A DNA stretch of 9,034 nt. Source: UBA6770 sp965661115 (GTDB taxonomy: Bacteria; Bacteroidota; Bacteroidia; Flavobacteriales_G; Salibacteraceae). Where the stretch lies: assembly GCA_965661115.1 (NCBI GenBank), contig CBFICO010000098.1, forward strand, positions 1 to 9,034, read 5' to 3'. Each line of letters begins with the position of its first letter. The stretch's first letter is position 1. Position numbers and translations under genes: made by a program. Below the pieces are notes generated by a model. It was not told the origin of the DNA. It saw only the letters and a list, made by a program, of their open reading frames with translations, and searched no databases. Below, in pieces: positions 5,502 through 9,034 of this stretch.

Positions 5502-6976
5502 TAAGCTTCTGGAATTAAGTTTGCAGTAATTTTAGCCGAAAGTAAACAAAGCGGGATACCACCTCCTGGATGCACACTTCCACCACAGAAATATAGCCCC
5601 TTAATTTGTTTAGAAAAGTTTGGTTGTCTCAAAAATGCCGATAGCTTCGAGTTTGAGCTGGGACCATACAATGCGCCTGCATAAGATGAGGTATTGCGCT
5701 CAATACCTTTAGGAGTAAGTATCTCTTCGCAAACAATGTGATTGGCTATGTTCGTTTTTAGTATCCGATTTATTTTTTGCTGAATTGCGGTTCTTACCGT
5801 ATCAACATCAATCGCAGGGGCATGTGGTGTAGCGCTAGGTGCATTTACCATTACGAACCAATTTTCCATGCCTTGTAGCGCATCGTCTGAATTCACTTTA
5901 CTACTGATATGGATATAAACGGTAGGGTCATTACTCAACGTTTTGGTTTTAAATAATTGATTGAACTCGTCTTGATAATCCTCACTAAACAAAATATTGT
6001 GCACCGCTAAATTGTTGAACTCACGGTTAATCCCCCAATAAAAAATTAACGCGCTAGACGAAGGTTCTTGATTTATGATGCGCTTTGGTGTAGCCACATT
6101 TGGTAATAATTTGTCAAACGTAGGACGCACGTCCATATTTGATACGACTATATCTGCAGCAATTTCTTCGCTTGAGGTTTTTACGCCTGTAACGTTTTTC
6201 TTGCCGTCGTATAAAATCTCTTTAACTGGACTATTACATTGAAAATCAATCCCATTTCTTTCTCCAAGTTCCACTAGACTATCTACAATGCTGCGCATAC
6301 CTTTTTTTGGAAAGTAAGCACCCTGTACAAATTCTAGGCTAGGAATTACCGCCATTATGCCCGGTGTTTTGTACGGGTTGGATCCGTTGTAGGTAGCGTA
6401 TCTATCAAAAAGCTGCGTCATTTTCGGGTGGCTGAAGTAGCTTTCATTAAACGAATGTAAAGTATCGTTTAATCCAAGTTTGTGTAATTGGGTAAGTGCC
6501 TTGGCTACATCCTTTGTGAGCCAAGTTTTGGTTTTGTGTAAGCTTTTTTCAAGAAAAGTAGCGGAGGTTAAATCGTTAATTTCTGACGAACGTTCGATGT
6601 ACTTAACGAATTGCTTAGCATCAATTCCTAGCTTTTTTTGTAGCTCGCTAGCCGTTTTTTCAATATTAGAATACGTGCTAATATTAGTACCATCCTCCCA
6701 AAAATAATTGGTTATAGTATCCAGTTGCTGGTATTCAAAATGGTCTTGTGGGTTTTCGTTGTATAAACCAAACAATTCAACTACCAAATAGGGGAGTGTA
6801 AATAAGGACGGACCTTTGTCGAACCGGAACCCTTTGGTTTTAATTACGTCTAGTTTGCCACCTGGTTTAGGAGCAGCCTCTAGTACCTTAACCTTGTAAC
6901 CTTTGGCATTCAAGCGCAGCGCAGTGGCGATACCTGCAATACCAGCTCCAACAACTATGACTTGTTTTGCTTTTAT
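5501..6976 (-). CDS. crtD: CrtD-like carotenoid 3',4'-desaturase (CrtI superfamily) with non-standard start
   Basis: An FAD-dependent desaturase of about 491 residues. The frame contains the full dinucleotide-binding motif VIVVGAGIAGIATALRL (6961-6911), then GG-K at the end of the first strand-helix unit, GPSLFTLP after it, a DRYATYNGSNPY segment in the middle, and a C-terminal FAD motif YFCGGSVHPGGGIPLCLLSAK. GPSLFTLP rather than GP-W-WMP, and Phe-Trp-Gly-Ile in the second half, favour 1'-hydroxycarotenoid 3',4'-desaturase (CrtD) over phytoene desaturase (CrtI); direct coupling to cruF agrees. The start is odd: the frame is open from an upstream stop at 7006-7004, but the first ATG/GTG/TTG is the TTG at 6913, which lies after the binding motif and would destroy it. 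I place the start at ATA (6976-6974), giving the usual short lead of about 9 residues before GxGxxG; ATT at 6979 is the other choice. The gap from the upstream stop is 11 nt. Confidence 0.8.
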   Translation of the reverse strand: MKAKQVIVVGAGIAGIATALRLNAKGYKVKVLEAAPKPGGKLDVIKTKGFRFDKGPSLFTLPYLVVELFGLYNENPQDHFEYQQLDTITNYFWEDGTNISTYSNIEKTASELQKKLGIDAKQFVKYIERSSEINDLTSATFLEKSLHKTKTWLTKDVAKALTQLHKLGLNDTLHSFNESYFSHPKMTQLFDRYATYNGSNPYKTPGIMAVIPSLEFVQGAYFPKKGMRSIVDSLVELGERNGIDFQCNSPVKEILYDGKKNVTGVKTSSEEIAADIVVSNMDVRPTFDKLLPNVATPKRIINQEPSSSALIFYWGINREFNNLAVHNILFSEDYQDEFNQLFKTKTLSNDPTVYIHISSKVNSDDALQGMENWFVMVNAPSATPHAPAIDVDTVRTAIQQKINRILKTNIANHIVCEEILTPKGIERNTSSYAGALYGPSSNSKLSAFLRQPNFSKQIKGLYFCGGSVHPGGGIPLCLLSAKITANLIPEA

Positions 6977-6987
6977 AATTAAAAGAT

Positions 6988-8214
6988 TTAATTCTTTAGA
7001 GACTTAAATACTTGCTCGGCTGCAACTCTGCCGCTTGCCATGGCAGCATTAAGCGAACTGTTGGCTAAATAATCTCCACAGCAGTATAGCCCTTCACTCA
7101 ACATTACATCTTCACTACTTGGTTGGTATTTGAGATTAGTACTGTCTGGAAGTGCTTTTTTAATTGGGAATATAGAAACCACATTTCCAACAGCGATACC
7201 ACATTCGTTTTGTAGTTCATTTTTTACACTAGTTACTAATTGCTCTTCGGATAAGGAATGATCTTTTACCACCGTAACCGAAAGCACACTTTTTTCAGAA
7301 CTTGAACCGAAAATATCTTGCAGGAAGTAAATGTTATTCACTAAAGTGTTTTCTCCAGGTAAAAGTCCGATAATGGGTTCGTTCAAAGTACTTTTCTCTG
7401 TTTCGAAATATAGGTTGTAACAAGATTTCCACTTAACCTTTTTGGATTGAGTTTTTATCAAATCCGACGGATCGGTACTAATGATTATTCGATTTGCCGA
7501 TATTTTTTCACCTGTATCCAACTCTACTTGGCTGTTGTTGAGTGACACCACTTTGCTATTAAATCGAAATTTGGTTGACTTTAGTGAACTAGCCAATTGA
7601 AGTGGAATTTCTTTGATTCCTTCAGCAGGAATTGCGGCATATCCAGTTCCGAATAATTTATAGACAAACTCAAACATTCTGCTTGAAGTAGAGAGTTCTT
7701 CTTCTAAAAATATACCGGCGAAAAAGGGTTGAAAGAAGGAAGAAATTATTTTTTCTGAAAATCCAAAGTCTTTTAAATGATCTAAGGTTGTTTTCTCAGC
7801 GGAAGCAAAAATCTCTTCCATGCTCTTTTGTTTGAGCAGATTGTTCAGTTTCAGTATTATAATTTTGTCTCTCAATGAGCCAACTTTTGCAAACAAGGTG
7901 CTTATTAGAAATGATTTATCCCTAGTAGGGTCTCCAATTTTAGTTATTTGCTTATTGAGGTAAATTGCACTTCCCGGTTTAAATTTTACAAGTTTCAGCG
8001 CATCTAAATCTAAATAGCGCTTTGCTTCTGGATAAGCGGTAAGTAGAACTTGAAACCCATGGTCTAAGTAGAAGCCATTTTTCTCCGTTGTTTTTACTCG
8101 ACCACCAACAGAGTCGGAGGCTTCAAGTATTAGTGGAGAAATCCCGGATTTTTCTAGCTCTAAAGCAGCCACCAAACCAGAAACACCTGCTCCGATAATA
8201 ATTACATCTTCCAT
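6988..8214 (-). CDS. NAD(P)/FAD-dependent oxidoreductase, CrtI/amine-oxidase-like
   Basis: A 408-residue flavoprotein of the amine oxidase / CrtI / protoporphyrinogen oxidase superfamily. The N-terminus has GxGxxG (Gly8, Gly10, Gly13), an acidic residue at the end of the second strand (Glu31) for the ribose of FAD, and the GGR motif (37-39), then YLDHGFQVLL. The C-terminus has GLYCCGDYLANSSLNAAMASGR, the second FAD contact. It is shorter than CrtI or CrtD (about 490), is only distantly like them, and lacks the C-terminal PGGGIP segment, so I do not call it a phytoene desaturase. Homologs are common beside carotenoid and light-related genes in Bacteroidota, but I know of no established reaction. 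It lies 13 nt after the SRPBCC gene and 11 nt before the crtD-like gene, so it is part of the operon and probably acts on a carotenoid or isoprenoid. The start ATG at 8214 gives a perfectly placed FAD motif. Confidence 0.85.
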   Translation of the reverse strand: MEDVIIIGAGVSGLVAALELEKSGISPLILEASDSVGGRVKTTEKNGFYLDHGFQVLLTAYPEAKRYLDLDALKLVKFKPGSAIYLNKQITKIGDPTRDKSFLISTLFAKVGSLRDKIIILKLNNLLKQKSMEEIFASAEKTTLDHLKDFGFSEKIISSFFQPFFAGIFLEEELSTSSRMFEFVYKLFGTGYAAIPAEGIKEIPLQLASSLKSTKFRFNSKVVSLNNSQVELDTGEKISANRIIISTDPSDLIKTQSKKVKWKSCYNLYFETEKSTLNEPIIGLLPGENTLVNNIYFLQDIFGSSSEKSVLSVTVVKDHSLSEEQLVTSVKNELQNECGIAVGNVVSIFPIKKALPDSTNLKYQPSSEDVMLSEGLYCCGDYLANSSLNAAMASGRVAAEQVFKSLKN

Positions 8215-8227
8215 AATTTGAGTGAAT

Positions 8228-8674
8228 TTAGAGATTTAGTTTGTCAAAATAAGCTCGGTATACTTTTTTTCTGGGGAAAAAACCGATGAACAGTGCAGGG
8301 TACATGAACAGCGTTAACAGCGAATTTTTCGCAGTAAACGATATGTCATCAATTATAATTGAAGTTTTATCGTCAAGCCTTTGCACAATGTGCTTATGTT
8401 TCCATGTGTGAAGTGGCCAAGGTAAAACCGTTCCTTCGTCAACGAACCATGCTTTTGATTGGTCTTCGCCATCCTCAGTGATTTTGCTTATCCATTCTGC
8501 TTTGAAAGGGCTTTCAAACTTCAGGTGCACCGTATCTCCTTTTTTTGATCCAGTGAATTCAACAATGTTCATTTCACCAAAAGGAGGTTTTAATGCCTCG
8601 AAAAGCTGACGATCAAAAGCATCCATTACCTTGTAGTAATTGCCCGCTACTTTGGTTTTGAGTATGAGATTCAT
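8228..8674 (-). CDS. SRPBCC-family (START-like) ligand-binding protein
   Basis: A protein of about 148 residues and probable first gene of the carotenoid operon. The sequence pattern fits the SRPBCC/Bet v1-like fold, whose deep hydrophobic pocket binds lipids or hydrophobic small molecules. It begins LKTKVAGNYYKVMDAF with a helix holding FDRQLFEALKPP, then alternating beta strands (DTVHLKFESPFKAEWISKI, TSIIIDDISFTA) and a C-terminal helix rich in aromatic and hydrophobic residues ending FPRKKVYRAYF. I prefer the ATG at 8674 (MNLILKTKVAGNY) because homologs usually begin there; an ATG at 8698 adds eight residues (MLYPTTLI). It sits 13 nt upstream of the FAD oxidoreductase gene and may shuttle or present its substrate; this is inference. 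The catalytic role, if any, is unknown. No clear TAnnTTTG promoter is visible ahead of it. Confidence 0.8.
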   Translation of the reverse strand: MNLILKTKVAGNYYKVMDAFDRQLFEALKPPFGEMNIVEFTGSKKGDTVHLKFESPFKAEWISKITEDGEDQSKAWFVDEGTVLPWPLHTWKHKHIVQRLDDKTSIIIDDISFTAKNSLLTLFMYPALFIGFFPRKKVYRAYFDKLNL

Positions 8675-8698
8675 AATTAGAGTTGTTGGATATAACAT

Positions 8699-8793
8699 TT
8701 GAGCAAGGCAATTTGTTGACCATCTTTCTAAAATATGCCAGATTTCAATGCTTTCTTAAGTAGGAAGCTAATCTTTAGTTCTGGTACAGTTGA
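8699..8793. promoter_or_regulatory. Upstream region of the carotenoid operon
   Basis: The promoter of the SRPBCC-led operon should lie here. The best minus-strand match is TATTTTAG (8735-8728), one base from TAnnTTTG, but no TTG lies 19-21 nt upstream. No copy of the ATGTATATACAT palindrome seen ahead of marR is present. The region has no supported ORF. The assignment is positional only. Confidence 0.3.
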
Positions 8794-8899
8794 ATCTAAC
8801 GGTTAGTATATGGCAAGTAGGGCAGTAGACAGCGATAAACTTTCCAATTTGCACTGAGCCAAAGCGTTGTATTTTGTTTTTATATTGTTCATTTTAAAA

Positions 8900-8918
8900 G
8901 CCAAATCAACGATTTGGC
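8900..8918. repeat. Perfect hairpin inside the inverted-repeat element
   Basis: GCCAAATC (8900-8907) and GATTTGGC (8911-8918) are perfect inverse copies around a 3-nt AAC loop. On the minus strand it is followed by TTTTAAAA, but on neither strand is there a long T-run, so termination is weak at best. It sits slightly right of the middle of the larger inverted-repeat element. Confidence 0.6.
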
Positions 8919-8922
8919 GGTG

Positions 8923-8959
8923 TTCGTAAATAGCACTGAACTTTCGTAAACGACTGAAC
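8923..8959. repeat. Two tandem direct repeats, 17-19 bp
   Basis: TTCGTAAATAGCACTGAAC (8923-8941) and TTCGTAAACGACTGAAC (8943-8959) share TTCGTAAA and ACTGAAC with two bases fewer between them in the second copy. They abut the right inverted repeat of the larger element. The pattern suggests a local duplication or protein-binding iterons. Confidence 0.55.
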
Positions 8960-9013
8960 GCCCTATTTGCTATATACCGTGTTGTGTACAGTTTTATATT
9001 AAGTCCTCATTAT

Positions 9014-9034
9014 ATGAAACCTCACATTCTTTTT
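9014..9034 (+). CDS. Possible start of a plus-strand gene, cut by window end
   Basis: ATG at 9014 opens a frame of seven codons (MKPHILF) that runs off the right edge. It begins about 27 nt after the right end of the inverted-repeat element, the spacing expected for a gene placed just inside a cassette or repeat boundary. Seven codons cannot establish that it is a gene and no product can be assigned. Confidence 0.25.

Larger units (their letters stand above)
8794..8987. repeat. Inverted-repeat-bounded element, about 190 bp, MITE-like or cassette-boundary-like
   Basis: Left end ACGGTTAGTATATGGCAAG (from 8799, continuing TAGGGC to 8823) is the imperfect inverse of the right end GCCCTATTTGCTATATACCG (8960-8979). 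Beyond a 4-nt insertion on the left, 15 of 17 positions in TATAT-GCAA-TAGGGC agree. The outer sequences ATCTAAC (8794-8800) and GTTGTGT (8981-8987) recall the RYYYAAC and GTTRRRY boxes of integron attC sites, the first matching fully and the second with one mismatch. It is longer than most attC sites. Inside are a perfect hairpin and two tandem repeats but no ORF. It could be a non-autonomous transposable element, an attC-like recombination site or a dispersed intergenic repeat. Confidence 0.5.

Noticed and set aside
6480..6707. Plus-strand ORF of 75 codons
   Set aside because: Antisense to the crtD-like gene with no support of its own.
5501..6913. TTG at 6913 as start of the crtD-like protein
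   Set aside because: It removes the whole GxGxxG FAD-binding motif, which is intact in the same frame just upstream.
5501..6976. Calling this gene crtI (phytoene desaturase)
   Set aside because: The GPSLFTLP region and coupling to cruF fit the CrtD group better; CrtI remains possible until a tree is made.
8381..8393. TTGCACAATGTGC, like the apex of the tRNA-downstream hairpins
   Set aside because: It is inside the SRPBCC coding sequence, lacks the GC-rich lower stem and encodes ordinary residues; chance similarity is sufficient.
8794..8987. A true integron attC site
   Set aside because: The right box has a mismatch, the length exceeds most attC sites and no integrase is in the window, so only the likeness is reported.

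Overview
The window looks like a chromosomal segment from a member of the Bacteroidota, most likely a marine or freshwater Flavobacteriales-type bacterium. The DNA is AT-rich, start codons lack obvious Shine-Dalgarno sequences, and two promoters match the Bacteroidota pattern (TTG, 19 nt, TAnnTTTG). It also carries SPII-type lipoproteins with acidic residues after the lipid cysteine, and a carotenoid gene set typical of yellow/orange Bacteroidota. The organism call is inferred from these features, not from a database match.

Left part (1-2145): the 5' end of thrS on the minus strand with a clear promoter, then two divergently transcribed lipoprotein genes (325-1209 minus, 1294-2145 plus) that appear to be diverged paralogs of unknown function.

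Middle (2146-2558): a promoter, a leader with two small hairpins, a tRNA-Pro(UGG) gene and its terminator. These are followed by a second hairpin with the same 15-nt apex, an unexplained structured spacer, and the terminator of the convergent yceI gene.

Right part (2556-8698, all minus strand): a six-gene, tightly packed operon reads SRPBCC-family protein, CrtI-like FAD oxidoreductase, CrtD-like desaturase, CruF-like hydratase, CrtZ hydroxylase, fused CrtYc/CrtYd-type lycopene cyclase. It is followed by a marR-yceI pair with a perfect 12-bp palindrome upstream of marR. Cyclase, 3-hydroxylase, 1',2'-hydratase and 3',4'-desaturase are the activities needed to turn lycopene into a monocyclic carotenoid of the saproxanthin type. 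The genes that make lycopene (crtE, crtB, true crtI) are not in this window. YceI belongs to a family known to bind polyisoprenoids and is a plausible carotenoid or isoprenoid carrier. MarR is the likely local regulator.

The crtD-like gene has no ATG, GTG or TTG start that would include its FAD-binding fold; an ATA (or ATT) start is required, or the base is mutated or misread.

Right edge (8699-9034): no supported complete gene. It holds a ~190-bp element bounded by imperfect inverted repeats, with an internal perfect hairpin and two tandem repeats, resembling a non-autonomous mobile element or cassette-boundary structure, then a possible start of a plus-strand gene cut by the window end.
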